This document shows, in pieces, positions 32,650 to 44,961 of a stretch of DNA of 64,000 nucleotides. The stretch's first letter is position 1, and every line of letters begins with the position of its first letter. The notes beneath the pieces are model-generated. The model ran no database searches. It saw nothing but the letters and a program-made list of their open reading frames with translations, and was not told the origin of the DNA. Both the position numbers and the translations under genes were made by a program. Source of the DNA: Culex pipiens pallens (taxonomy: Eukaryota > Arthropoda > Insecta > Diptera > Culicidae); assembly GCF_016801865.2 (NCBI RefSeq), contig NC_068938.1:196820429-196884428 (forward strand), given 5' to 3'.

Positions 32650-34250
32650 ATTTTTTTTTCGCGATTTTTAATTTTCATTTTTTGATTTTGATGAAACTTT
32701 GTCCATACATTCCTTATGTCAAAACAAGCAATTTTGCATCATTCGTTTTTTCGTACAAGTCTCCATACAATTTTGGGGGCTGGTCATACAAAATGGGTAT
32801 GTAAATGTATAAATTCTGTATCTTGAAAAGGGATTTTCTGATTTGGTGTCTTCGGTTTAAGAATTTCCGGAAAAAATAGTTACACGGAAAAAAACCGGTG
32901 TTTGTCATTTGACTTTTTATTAAAGTTAAATTCTCAAAACACTTATTTTTTTAATTTTCTAAATTTTTAGATATGTTTTATGGGAATATAGAAGGCATCT
33001 TCTGAGCCGTAGTACAATATGGTGTAAAATCTGGTTAAGAAGACATGAATTTTCGGAAAATATCGAAAACCTGGACAAATAATTGTAAAATCTAATGTTT
33101 TAAGCTAAATCAAATTTGTTATAAAACGTACCGTAAACCGGGGTGACATTGATAGAATTTCAATTAATTTATGAAATCTTTTCCTACTGGTAAGGTTTGT
33201 CTTAAGATTACTATTTTTAAATCATTTACTTAGGTAGACCACACAAGGTGCATGCACTATTTTTGATAAAAAGTTTTTTTCAATAGTGTTTAAAAAAATA
33301 GTTGAATTGAAAATTCTTATTTTGAATTCCGGGGTGACTTTGACAGTCATAGTTATTCTTGTAAAAATCAGCTTTAATGTGTTCAAATTTTATGTTTAGC
33401 TTTTAGAGAAAAAAATCAATGTTTATAAATAGTTAACTTAAATTATAAGCTTTTTAACAAAATAAATATAACTTTTAGGTAAAATTGTTAAAAAGTTAAA
33501 ATTTTGCCTAAAATTCGTTAAAACTAGATTTGTTTCTAAAATTATCGAATCATATTACACTCTACACTGAAATCGAAGCAAGAATCAAAAGTTTTTACAT
33601 TAATTATGTTTCAAAAACACATAATATCAATTATTTACAAACTTGTTTTACATTTTCCTTGTGAAAAATTGTCCAAAGAATCCGAAAGTGCATTTCATTT
33701 TTCGATTCGAAATCATGTTCTTTGAGAAAATTATGACGCTTTCAGAATATTGAAATGATGCTATTTTTGAACACGGTCAGAATGATTCCATTCCATTCCG
33801 TACGTTGCGGAAAAATCTCAAACCTGTCAAAGTTACCCCGTTTTACGGTACATTCCATTTTTTTTATTGAGTGTACCGTTTTCTAATTATAGCTATTTTG
33901 GGGTACACATTTTTGATTTTCTTTGAGTTTTTTTTTCTGGGTTTGAAAAATAATTCTTAAAGAAATGCACCGCTGATTTTTTTTAAAGGCCTCAGAAATT
34001 TTCCCACGATTTACTCTCTGGAACTTTGAAAATCGGGCAATTATTTTCTGGGATCCAGCCTCACAAATAAAAAGAATTGTCAAAAATATGTTTTTTTCTA
34101 AATGTTAGCCTGAAATTTTCTACTAACGATATCTCGGGAACTATTGGTTCGATTGCCAATGTTAAAAAATGAAATTTTTTCGAAATTTTCTGATCTTTCC
34201 AATAAAAGCATATAGTAAAATATAATTTCATCTGATTTATGAAACTAGGA
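32650..34250 (+). repeat. Decayed FB1-like element, interrupted by a MITE
   Basis: 'gatgaaactttgtccatac', 'caattttgcatcattcg', 'tctccatacaattttggg', 'gatttggtgtcttcgg' and, after the MITE, 'gtaccgttttctaattatag', 'gatatctcgggaactattgg' follow the order of the FB1 arm. Diverged; no second arm seen. Confidence 0.55.
33131..33848. mobile_element. TA-inserting MITE with CCGTAAACCGGGGTGAC ends
   Basis: 718 bp, flanked by TA at 33129-33130 and 33849-33850. Left end CCGTAAACCGGGGTGAC; right end GTTACCCCGTTTTACGG. An inner direct copy GGGGTGACTTTGACAG at about 33331-33346 repeats the end motif, so the left end again has an outer and an inner site. It is nested in an FB1-like relic. A mariner-type transposase in trans is inferred. 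Confidence 0.88.
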
Positions 34251-35690
34251 AAATCATCTATTAGTATACTTTTTCAAATGTAAGCCAAAAACAAAAGATT
34301 GTTTTTATAAATTTACAAAACAGTTGAAATGGTCATGTTGATACTACTTCCAAAGTTTTACCATATTTTCAAGCTTAACAAATATTTTTGCCGCGGAATA
34401 TTAAAAATGCTTGTTTTCAGACATTGAATGAGATGAATTGCTTATTAGAAATATTTATCTAAATATTCTAAAAATTGAATTTTTAAATTGTTTAACCTAA
34501 AAAAATCCTTACATAAAAATCAAATGCTGATGAAATTACACAAACTGTTTGATTACAAATTTAATGGCACGTTGAGAAAATAGGACGATTCTTTTTGTTT
34601 ATTTTCAATTTTCGAAATATTTGGAAAATGATTTTCGAAAAACTGACCTTTGTACAAATATATGCGTCATCCTTTAAATTAAATTGAAAATAAAAAATCG
34701 ACTCAAATTCTCGTTGAAAACTGGAATGTTAATGAATACAAATGACAAAAGTAAGCATTGAAAAGAATGTATTTTGGCATCAAAAAAAAAATACCAAACT
34801 GAAAGTAATGTTCCTGATTAGGTATTTTTTTGAAGTTTAGATTTAGATTTAGAATCTCTGAAGTTTTATTTATTGTAGAAAAATGTCGAATGTTTGAATT
34901 TTGAAAATATAAAAAAAAAAACAATAAATTATCTTGTTTCAACAAAATTTACTGTCATTCGGTTTGTGAGATTTTATCTAATAAGAATTCTCTTTTATTT
35001 AAACATTTCTATCTTTGTTATTTTTGGGATCTTCCGACTCGTGATTTATAAAGGAAATTTTTGTAAAATGTAAAGTTTTTTTTTTTTAATAATTATAATT
35101 ATTTGATTTTGAAAGAGTTAATTTTCACGTTCACAAAAAGATGGCTAGATGTAAAATTATTTATGTCTCTTTGTCTTTGGCAATGAAATTTTTGATGTTA
35201 TTTTAATTCTTATATTTATCCTGAGACCAGTACAAATTTTATTTGAAGGAGGCAAAAAATATTGAATGATAAAGGATTCATAATTTAAAATTTGTAAAAT
35301 GACTGAAAGTGTTCTTTATATAAAAGTCATTCATTTCATTTCATGTAATTTCATTTACTTATTTGTTTAAGCATTGATTGTGTAAAGTTACTATCTTATG
35401 CTGAGATGTGGACTACCTTTCAACAGCTTAATTCAAAGTTGGTAGCAGAGTTTGTGAGTGCCAAACGAATCGAGTGAATTAACTAAAGGAAAAAGGTTAT
35501 AAAACGACATTCAAAATATCTTACACGTCATCCATTGTATCCTAAATAGTTTATAATCGAACTTACCGAGTTTTTACTACAAATTTAAATTTTTAGCAAC
35601 ATTTTTATAAACCACTGATTTTTTGGAAAAAAATTAAATTCTAATAAAAAAAAGTAGAATCATTCAATACAAAAAATCACACATTTGAAG
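34251..35690. other. AT-rich segment, nothing recognised
   Basis: Very AT-rich throughout, with no convincing ORF, tandem repeat or transposon terminus. It may hold old transposon remains beyond recognition. Confidence 0.45.
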
Positions 35691-37519
35691 CCCTCTTAAC
35701 TTGAGTGCCAACCCTTCGTTTGCCAAAAAGAGAGCAATATGAATAGATTTTTCCAGCATTTTCCCATAACTTGGTGCGAGATTGCGCCAGAAGTTGGCCT
35801 GGCAGTAACGGCTGTGCTGCGGTGTATTTGCAATTTACACCCGATTATTTTCCTTACCCACCAGAAGAAGAAGGGGGTGTGGTGGCGTCTGCAGGTGAAA
35901 ATTGGTGTCAAAAGTTTTACGACTCGAACCTAAGCTGTGTGTGTGTGTTTGTATGATGAACTTTGCAGAGTTGCAACGGCAAAGTTGCAAAGCTGATCCA
36001 GTTTCTAAGGTACACACAGTGGTATCTACTGTGGAAAGTCAACGATTTCAGCTATTGTTGGGAGTTGCAAATTTCTCAGGGTGTTAGCAAAACAAAAGTT
36101 GTGAGTTGTGAGGGAGGCTGTCCAAATCTTAACAGTTTGACCTTCTTAGGGGTGCGTCCGCTGGAAAGTGATAATCTGTGAAAAGTGGCAGAAATTAGAG
36201 CTGCTTTGCTGTGAAAATGATACAATTTGTAATGAGGATTAGGCAAATATTGTTCATTGTCTCCAGTTTAATAAGGTCTGAATCATATTATCTGCCTTAT
36301 TCTAATTTCCACCAACACAATATAGTTTTGCCTCTCCTTATCTGTGACCTCGACTGTCCACCAAAGTTTTAGCAAAGAGGCAAACTAGCAGCGAAAGTGG
36401 CCATTTTCTAATCTGGCGATGAACCACTTAGATAGCGGCTGCGACAACGTTGACGGTTAAAATTAAGGCGGCGCTCGTTGTAGTAGCACCCACCTTTGGT
36501 GACTTCCGGAGCCGTAATTTACCATGTCGTCGTCGTCTAGGACGGCTGTTGCTTGACTTTATTTTTTGCCCTGTAATGGCACTTGAAAGCCCTAATGTGA
36601 GGCATTTTTGAGTTGGTTTTTGCCATACCCAGTGGTTCTGTTTGTATTTAGGTCAGTGTGCTACCTGTCTGGCACAGAACAAAAAAAACTAAGTCGTTCT
36701 GTGTGTTTTTGTGATTAATTTGATGATCTTTAGTAAGACCATAAATTACGTCCTATTTTTGACACGGTTGTTTACAGCTGGGCCTCGATTTACCTTTAAG
36801 CCGCGACAATTACAAATTTGCCGACGGCTTCGCAGGATAAAAATGTACACCTTAATTATTCTCATTATTTTCATGCTTGAACATTTGCCAACGTAACCTT
36901 GAACCTGGTCGTAGGTATTGTCTGTGGCGAAAATATCCCAAATATGCATTTTATTCCAAATGCCAGACATCAACATTACACTGCACCCTCGTTCTGTTTC
37001 GCTTATGGTGAATCGAGGAAAAGATTCAGTTTTAAGCTTGCTCTCAGAAAATTCAGAATGCTTATTTTATTTTTTTTACTCTAGCAAAAAAAAGAATTTG
37101 AACGCAAAATTAACAAATTGTAACTTTACTATTTACCAGTAAAACTGAATTCAATGGAATCGTGAAAATGTCTTAAGCAAGTCCAGAATAATAAGGTCAA
37201 AACAAATTATTCAAAGTTGTTGTCTTCTTTGAAATTATATCCTGAAAATTAAAGGGCAGAAATAAAAAGATAATGCTAGGAATACGAATTTTATCGAAAA
37301 ATCATATCTAATATATTAACTATTAAGAATTGGCAATTTTAAGCAATTCTAAAATATGGGCCAAAAAGAAGAAATAGACTCAAACATTTGAAGTTATTCT
37401 AAAGATTTTCGCCTTTTTTTATATCTTTAATGTTGTATTTTGGTTCGACTGCATGTTGAACGTTCAATCTTTTAAATTGATTTTCAATATTTAAAATTGA
37501 AACTATTGCGAAAAATTCT
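35691..37519. other. Unique segment, no gene recognised
   Basis: Higher-GC island from 35700 to about 37050, then AT-rich. There are overlapping short open stretches on both strands (61-76 codons) with no domain, and a TG-rich tract at 35938-35950. No transposon ends found. Confidence 0.5.
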
Positions 37520-37841
37520 TTTTGCAATTCCGTCGTGAAACTACTTACTTTTCCTGTCATTCTTGAACGACGAAATAGCCTACTTTTCTGTACCAAAAAT
37601 AACAGAATCGAATAGCAACACTTTTCAAAATAAATGCTGAAAAGTTCTACTTTTATAGACTTAAAATTTCACTCAATCGGTGTTTTTCGGAATTGCAAAA
37701 AATGTTGTATGGAACTCGTTGCAAAACTAGATTTTTTCAGCACTTTTCGTATTTATCCACCTCGGTGAACCTCGTTGGATAAATGTACGACTCGTGCTGA
37801 AAAAATCATCTTTTTGCAACTTGTTGCATAAACTACTATTT
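37520..37841 (+). mobile_element. Hairpin-ended element, copy E (internally deleted)
   Basis: It starts TTTTGCAATTCCGTCG, has CGGAATTGCAAAAAA at 37688-37702 and a hairpin with TTTTTTCAGCAC / GTGCTGAAAAAA, and ends AAACTACTATTT. Part of the interior between 37650 and 37665 is missing relative to copy A. Confidence 0.8.
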
Positions 37842-40758
37842 CAATCAACATTTTTTCGAAAATATGGAATCAAGGTTAATTTTTTGAAAGAGCTTAAAAT
37901 ACTTATTTATATAGTTTTTAGATGTTGGCCTCGATTTTAAAATTCCTTATTATTGAAAATCGAACCGAGATTATCGCAAGTTGTTAAAAGAGGGCTAATG
38001 TGATTACACTAAGGAAAACTATTTTTCACACATTTAAGCACATTTTAAAAGAGGCTGCTGATCTTCTTTTTGAAAATGTTTCTTGCAGGGGAACATTTTT
38101 GAAAAAATACCTGATAATCCCTTTAACATGGAAATGGTGTATTTTATCAAAAAATGTAGAAAGTAAATGTCAATTAAAAATTTGATTTTACAGCTAAGAA
38201 TTATTTTAAGAAATTTTGTTTGGCAGTATTTCAAACTTTTTTTTTTGAATCCACAGTTTTTTTTATTTATCTCTATGAATTTTTAGATATTCTTGAAATA
38301 TAACACAGAATAACTTTATTGTCGTTTTGTATCCATATGCAGAAAATAAATAAACATGCAAAATATTTTCAAGATGTTTGCTAAATAAAAAAAACTTGAA
38401 ATATATTGCGCAATTCCCACTAACTTGGACTTCGCACTAAATTTTTGCTATCGATCGCACTATTGCGACTTGTCAAACTGCCTTGGGAAAATTTAAATTT
38501 CCTAAAAAATGATCAATGTGCTCGCTTGTTTTTCAGCTGTCAATCGCAATTTTTAAGTGCGAATTCCAGTTTGGTGGAAACTGCGACTTGCAGTGTAAAC
38601 AAACAACTACTGGTTGCCTAGTTTTTCGAATTCTTGTTGTCAAAAGTGCGAGAGAAAACTGCGGGCAAAATCCAAGTTACAGTGCATGGGTCAATATTCC
38701 TTATATTTTTTTTTTTCAAAACTGTAATTCCTCAAATTTTGATTTTCTTTTGTATAAACAGGAAACCCCGTTTTTTAAAACAATAATCATGATGTGAAAA
38801 TATAGGCCAAATTTGACTATGTTTGATTTATTTGGCTATTATGTACAAAAACATCAATTTTCAGAATACCTGTGTCAAACAACAATTAAGATAATCGATT
38901 CCATACAATAATGTCGTAAAGGTTGTCCTCAGTTTTTTTTTAGTTTTGCACTTTGACATAAAAATAAGTTTAAAATTTGTTTAAGCTTCGTGAAAATTTC
39001 CCACAAAAGTCGTTATTTTCTACAAAACGTAGGAACACAGACAAATAGACGTAAATCATTGGGCATTTCTTACGAAAATCAATCAATTCCGTTTCACTTC
39101 TTCTGTCATGTTGTTAACGTGAATACAGTTTCATTTAACTGTTAAACCTGAAATGAACTGTGATGAATTCAAAATGTCCGTGGTGCTGTTCAAATCCTTC
39201 AAGTTGGTCGTTAACCCTTCAAGACACATTCCGCCTTTAGACGCGATTCGATCTAGAAATTCATCAAAAATCCATTTTTGGACCAATTTTGAATTTTCTA
39301 AATTTTGGGATTGATGACTTTATTTTATTTGTCATTGATTTTGAAAAAATACTGAGGTCGATTTTGACCGCATTTTTAGTAAATGTCCCTTACGTTCTGT
39401 TTGCCCAAGTCTTTACACACAAAAATGCAAAAAAAAAAAAATAACAACAAATAGGCAAAACATATTTAATTCATATTTAACAATAATTCTAAGACTATCA
39501 TTAAAAACCCAGAACTAACCAAGATCAACGCATATAAAAAAATAATCAGCAACTAATAAAACAAGAAAAGCTAAATGTTTCGTAGAACAAAAGTTGCTCA
39601 AAACGACCTCCTGAACAAGGGAGAAAAAAAACCGAAGCAGTAGTTTAGTGTCAGTTGGGAGTTGTAATTGAATGATAGATTTAAGAAAGCCTGTGGTTTG
39701 ACGTTTGAATTGATTAATGTTCACAGGATGTTAATAACTTTTGATTGAATATATTATGGACAGTTTTAAATTGTTAAAAATAAGCGTTTATTAAAACGGA
39801 AAAACATAATTTAAAAAGGTTTTTTTTATAGGATCTTTCAACTTTAAAATTAAAACTGCTCTTTTTTCAAACTGCTTTGCTAACCAAAGGATAAAATTAA
39901 ACTTTCTTTCCTGTGTCGTCTGCCAGAATCAATTTCACTCTTTACATAAACCGTTTTTACCTTCAATAATGTCTTGGGGCTTTGCAGCATGCTAATTCTT
40001 GGCACACGTTTTTGTGTGTACTTTTCCCCCCTCCCCTCTCCCAAGTACACCACGACGAACATACAACACTCAGTCTAGCATAATAAATATCACACACGGA
40101 TATAGTGCACTCACCTAACAATAAACAGTCCTCATGGTTATACTGGCAACACTGGCTCTGTCCAATCAACAAAAGGTTATTTGACCTTTAGGCGGCATAT
40201 ACTGCTCTATTTAAGGGATCAGACAAGGGGACGGAAATGTTTGGTTTAACTTTTCGAAAATGTCTGTTGAATGACACATCTGTTTGTCTGAGGTTTTTGA
40301 AATAACAAAACTTGTATAATGTCATAGAGTTGTCAGACTAGAGAAAATTAAATTAAATGAATTTTATTTTACTCAATTTTGTATTCAAATGTCAACCTAT
40401 TCTTAACCATCTTGATGAAACACTAGTATCAAAGACAAACCGACAAAAGTTTCTTTCAACAAATCTATTAAGCTGCAAATTAACGTTCAATTTGAATGTT
40501 TAGAAACTCACCACCGCAATTTTGAATTTACCATAAATTTATTTACACACTTTTGACAGTTTGACATTTCGTGTGCTCAATACTAGAGTTATTTTCGTTT
40601 AAAATATTCAGCGATTCACGTCTGTTTGCCTGAGAATTTTCCGATTTTGTCAGCTCTGTTGTTTATGACAACCCCCCGATGGCACTTTCACAATGCACCA
40701 GAACTAAAATGTTGATTTTTTGGCGCAATGATGTAAACACCAAAAAATCACAAATAAT
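37842..40758. other. Long unique segment, no gene recognised
   Basis: AT-rich to 38400, then mixed. 38400-38620 has repeated GCGA/TGCGAC words and paired AATTCC..ACT stretches that may be a decayed inverted repeat. 39890-40200 is a higher-GC patch. No exon, RNA gene or clear transposon end. Confidence 0.45.
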
Positions 40759-40874
40759 CTGGATTTTTGCTTTTTGGGTATTTTTGAAACCGCCTTGAGT
40801 CAGGGTTTTAAAAACACCCAAAAAGCAAATACTAAAAATGTGGTTTATTGGCCCTTTTCAAAAAAAAACTCCAG
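40759..40874. mobile_element. Hairpin MITE (CTGGAGTT ends), copy 2
   Basis: Contains TTTTGCTTTTTGGGTATTTT, the loop GAAACCGCCTTGAGTCAGG and the inverse arm, ending with GGTTTATTGGCCC and ACTCCAG at 40874. The outer part of the left arm is missing. Confidence 0.8.
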
Positions 40875-42839
40875 AAATATAAAAAAAAATCATCATCAAA
40901 AAATGTCACATACGTCACTTTTCCGTATAACTACAGCACAGTGCAATAATGTGAGTGGACGTGACGTATGTTGTGTGTGTTCCGGGAGGTGCATTTTTGA
41001 AGTCCTTGTTTGTCAAGTGTCACCATGGACGACCGGTCAAACTGTGTGGCGGGACCGCCTGGGAAAATCGATTTCAATTTGCCTCCCGGCCCCCCAGGAT
41101 TGAGGTGGTGAACGAACTTTAATTTGCATTTTGACTCAGTTGGACATGAGAGAGGTGCGTGCGATAATTGCTATTGTCACTCAATTGATGGGTGATTATT
41201 TTGATGGAAAACAGAGTAGGCCTCTTTTTCTTTTTGAATTTTAAAGTGAAATTGATGTTTTATCTTCAAATGACTGTTTTCCAATTCATATCATTTTTTT
41301 CAGCCAGTTAATCAGCATAAACTGCTTGCATTTCGTCCAATTATTTTCCATACGGTCGCAAATAAATTACCTCGTTTTTTCCCAAACCCAAACCACATTT
41401 CCATTGTTCCACCAATTAGTAACGCAAACTCTTAGTAGGGTGGCTCTTCCATCTACATAGCGCATTTGCATAAACCAAACCAAACCAACAACATCTCATA
41501 TTTCCACACGAGCCTCGGAAAACTTCTTGCCATCAACAAGAACGCTGTTGAGCGCTGCTGAAAGCACTAAAACAGGCCCACAAAAGCAACAATTAAAAGC
41601 GAGGCAGGGGCTAATTAGCCCGCTAACAGGCAACCCCCACTTGCACTGCATCAAAACCAACGCAGTACGGCTAGAACAGATTACCAGATTGTTGGTTGAG
41701 AGCGTTGGGAGTGACTTTGGTCTTTATTTTTTTTTGTTTTTTAAATTGTTTTTCAATAGTTTGGTTTTGCTTGTAAGGCTAAGGGAATTTATCCAAAAAA
41801 TCTATCAGAAAAATAAAGGGGTCCTCTTTCAAAGAGAAAGTTTAGTCAACTTAAAATCAATTTGGAATGCATAATTCTGAGTTGGTAAAGCGATTTAGAT
41901 GGTCGTTTACAACTTTTTTGTTTAATTTTTTTGTATTCAAATTGTGGATCCATGACTTCTCATTTCATTTTTTCAAAAATAAAAATGTCGAGAGCTCAAC
42001 AAATATTTGTAACAGTCTTTTGATAGAAAACTAGTCAAATTATTAGTTTTTGTTTGTTTTCAAAAAAAATTAAGAAGAAAAAATGTTTTTCATTATCATT
42101 TCAATTGTAGTTGTCAAATGTAATATGACTTTTGTTTATTTATAGTAAATTTATCCATTAAAGTATTGAAGTTTTTCGAAAGTTGATTCACTTCTTGAAT
42201 AGTGTTTTTATATTTTTTGAATAATGTTTTAACTGTTTGATTTTTTAAAGTGTACTTTTCTTTCTAACAAACAATTTTGTTTTTATATCGTGAATGTTTA
42301 ATTATTTTTTTCATTTAAGTCTGATTATTAGAATTCCAAGAAATTGTCGATTACAAATTCATAAGTAAATTGCTAATACTTTAGTTAATGAATCAAATGT
42401 GACTCTTCTTTGTTTTTGATAATGTTTAATGTTTTTGATTCTAATTTAATCAAAGAAATATATAATTATTAACACGAGTAATTTTCTGGAATTGCGCATT
42501 TTTTTTTATTATTATTATTATTTTTAAACATGGTTTATGCATTCCGTGAGTGAAAATAAGTCAATTTATATAATTAATCTCTACCATCTAATTTGCCTGC
42601 TGGTCATATAAAATGGAATGTCAATATTCGAATATCTGTATCTAGAGACAAAAAAAGAACGAACTTCAGATTTCTCTTTGGAAATATTTGGAAAAAATGA
42701 TGATTATTCGAAAACATCGAACATTTAGACCAGGGGTGGCCAGAAGATTTGACAGATGGGCATTTTTTTTTTGAATAAATTTGTTGGCCATATGACAAAT
42801 CTAATTTCATGAAAATTTAAAATCTTTTCGAAGGAGTTC
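40875..42839. other. Unique then AT-rich segment, no gene recognised
   Basis: 40900-41720 is a higher-GC island; 41720-42840 is AT-rich, with an ATT microsatellite at about 42508-42523. A short FB1-like trace ('gctggtcatataaaatgg', 'aatatctgtatct') lies at 42598-42645. Open stretches of 110-115 codons (40774-41103, 41527-41874) have no recognisable domain; the first begins inside the MITE. Confidence 0.5.
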
Positions 42840-42992
42840 AAACATGCTAAATATGAAATAAAAGCAGGAAAACGCATTTTAACATTAACTTTTAACTTTC
42901 GAAAACATTTTTTTTTGCCCCATGATTATTCAGGCCGACTTTAAAGGGGGGAGGGGCGACATTAACTTTAAAAATATTTGCAGAGGCCTAAT
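42840..42992 (+). repeat. TTAGGC-ended element fragment
   Basis: 'catgctaaatatga', 'gcaggaaaacgcattttaa', 'gccccatgattattcaggcc' and the right end 'aaaatatttgcagaggccta' match the family's 3' part. Confidence 0.55.
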
Positions 42993-43312
42993 TTAAAAAA
43001 ATTATAATTTTTATTAATGATTCAAATTCTACAAATAGATCATTCTATTTTTTTTATTTATATTTTTTTAATTTTATGTCTCTTGAATCTGAAGCCAAAT
43101 CTATTGTATTATACTGCAGAAATTAAAATTTTCTAAGAACAAATATTTTTGCAAAAAAAAACATTCACAAACATTAAATTAATGAAAAAGATTAAACATA
43201 AAGCAGGAAAATATTTTATAAGTTTTAAAAGTTCAAACATTTTTCAAAAACTTTTTTTTCGTATGGTTTGATAATTTTTAAAGAGCATTAAAATTGAAAA
43301 TATTATGCAATA
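42993..43312. other. AT-rich spacer
   Basis: Contains short similarities to the interior of the TTAGGC-ended family ('aaagcaggaaaatatttta') but no clear boundary. Confidence 0.4.
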
Positions 43313-44165
43313 GAGCAATTCTCTGAGATTTCGGTCATTCGATTTTTTTTGTATTTTTTAATCCGGCTGAAACTTTTTTGGTGCCTTTGGTATGCCCAAA
43401 GAAGACCTTTTGCATCATTAGTTTATCCATATAATTTTCCATACAAATTTGGCAGCTGTCCATACAAAAATGATATGTGAAAATTCAAAATTCTGTATCT
43501 TTTGACGGAATTTTTTGATCGATTTGGTGTCTTCGGCAAAGTTGTAGGTATGTATATGGAATACACTGAAAAAAAAATGATACACGGTAAAAAAATTTTT
43601 GGTGATTTTTTATTTCACTTTTTGTCACTAAAACTTGATTTGCAAAAAAACACTATTTTTATTTTTTTTTATTTTTTGATATGTTTTAGAGGACATAAAA
43701 TGCCAACTCTTCAGAAATTTCTAGAATGGGAAAAAATCATTGACCGAGTTATGATTTTTTGGATCAATACAGATTTTTTCAAAAAGTCGAAATTTTGGTC
43801 GCAAAGATTTTCCAACTTCATTTTTCGATGTTAAATCGAATTTGCAATCAAAAAGTACTTTAGTGAATTTTTGATAAAGTGCACCGTTTTCAAGTTATAA
43901 CAATTTTTAGGTAACTTTTTTGAAAATAGTCGCAGTTTTTCATTTTTTTAAATTAATGCCCATGTTTGCCCACCTTTGAAAAAAATATTTTTGAAAAGCT
44001 GAGAAAATTCTCTATATTTTGCTTTATTGAACTTTGTTGATACGACCCATAGTTGCTGAGATATTGCCATGCAAAGGTTAAAAAACATGAAAATTGATGT
44101 TTTCTAAGTCTCACCCAAACAACCCACCATTTTCTAATGTCGATATCTCAGCAACTAATGGTGAA
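43313..44165 (+). mobile_element. FB1 partial copy (left arm)
   Basis: It begins GAGCAATTCTCTGAGATTTC as in the full copy at 10257 and follows the arm to 'gatatctcagcaactaatgg' at about 44142-44161, where it stops near the palindrome centre. The right arm is absent. Confidence 0.8.
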
Positions 44166-44369
44166 AAATAAGGAAGTAAAATTATGGTTCCCAAAATTTG
44201 AAGAAAACAGCCGATAATAAAAGAAAATTATATTTATTTTTTTTGTTTTGAAATTTCTGATTTTTTTGTTGATGCAAAATATGATGGAAAACAGTTCAAA
44301 AAATTATTTTAACAACATTTAAAAAGTTGCATGGAATTTGCTTGAGTATATTTTTGTTTTATTTTCAAT

Positions 44370-44768
44370 GCAAATATTTGCAATTTTTCGTCCCTCGGCT
44401 CTAGACGGAGTCGAAGTGAGAGGCAAAAAATAAAAATTTGAATAACAAGCCAATATTTTACTGAAAAAAAGTGTTTTAAAATGCATTTTACACTAGTTCT
44501 GTTGTTTTGGAATTATTAGTTTTCAAAAAAAAAGATTGGTTTACATAAAAATCATTAGTTTACATAAATTTTAGCGAAAAAATACTTTTTGTGGTACTGT
44601 ACTTCGAAAATTAACAAAAAATCAAATGATTTTTGATTAAACCCAAACATGCAAAAATTTATTCAAAGCACAAGTGAATGCATTTTTAATTGACTCAAAC
44701 TGATTGCATTTAAATGTAAATTATAATTTTGAAGTTTTTTGAAAGAGGGGGGACAAATCCGGCTGCAC
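44370..44768 (+). repeat. TTAGGC-ended element fragment
   Basis: 'gcaatttttcgtccctcggc', 'agtgttttaaaatgcatttt', 'aacccaaacatgcaaaaatt' and 'gaaagaggggggacaaat' follow the order of the copy at 47247-47717. Confidence 0.55.
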
Positions 44769-44776
44769 TTACACTA

Positions 44777-44959
44777 CACGGAGAAAAAAGAGTTCCCAAA
44801 ATCGTGAACAAGCGTTCATGAAAATGGGAACCACGAACAAAGTGTTCAAATGCCATTGTACGTTTTTCAAAATCGTACCATGGGATTTGAACACTTTGTT
44901 CGTGGTTCCCATATTCATGAATGCTTGTTCACGATATTGGGAACTTTTTTTTCTCCGTG
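44777..44959. mobile_element. 183-bp MITE, TA-flanked, near-perfect hairpin
   Basis: TA at 44775-44776 and 44960-44961. The ends CACGGAGAAAAAA and TTTTTTTTCTCCGTG pair, and pairing continues through GAACAAGC, GGGAACCACGAACAAAGTG and TTCAAAT to a loop near 44853-44880. No coding capacity. Confidence 0.9.
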
Positions 44960-44961
44960 TA

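Noticed and set aside
44777..44959. MicroRNA precursor
   Set aside because: The hairpin is far longer and more regular than a pre-miRNA and is flanked by TA duplications, so a MITE explains it.
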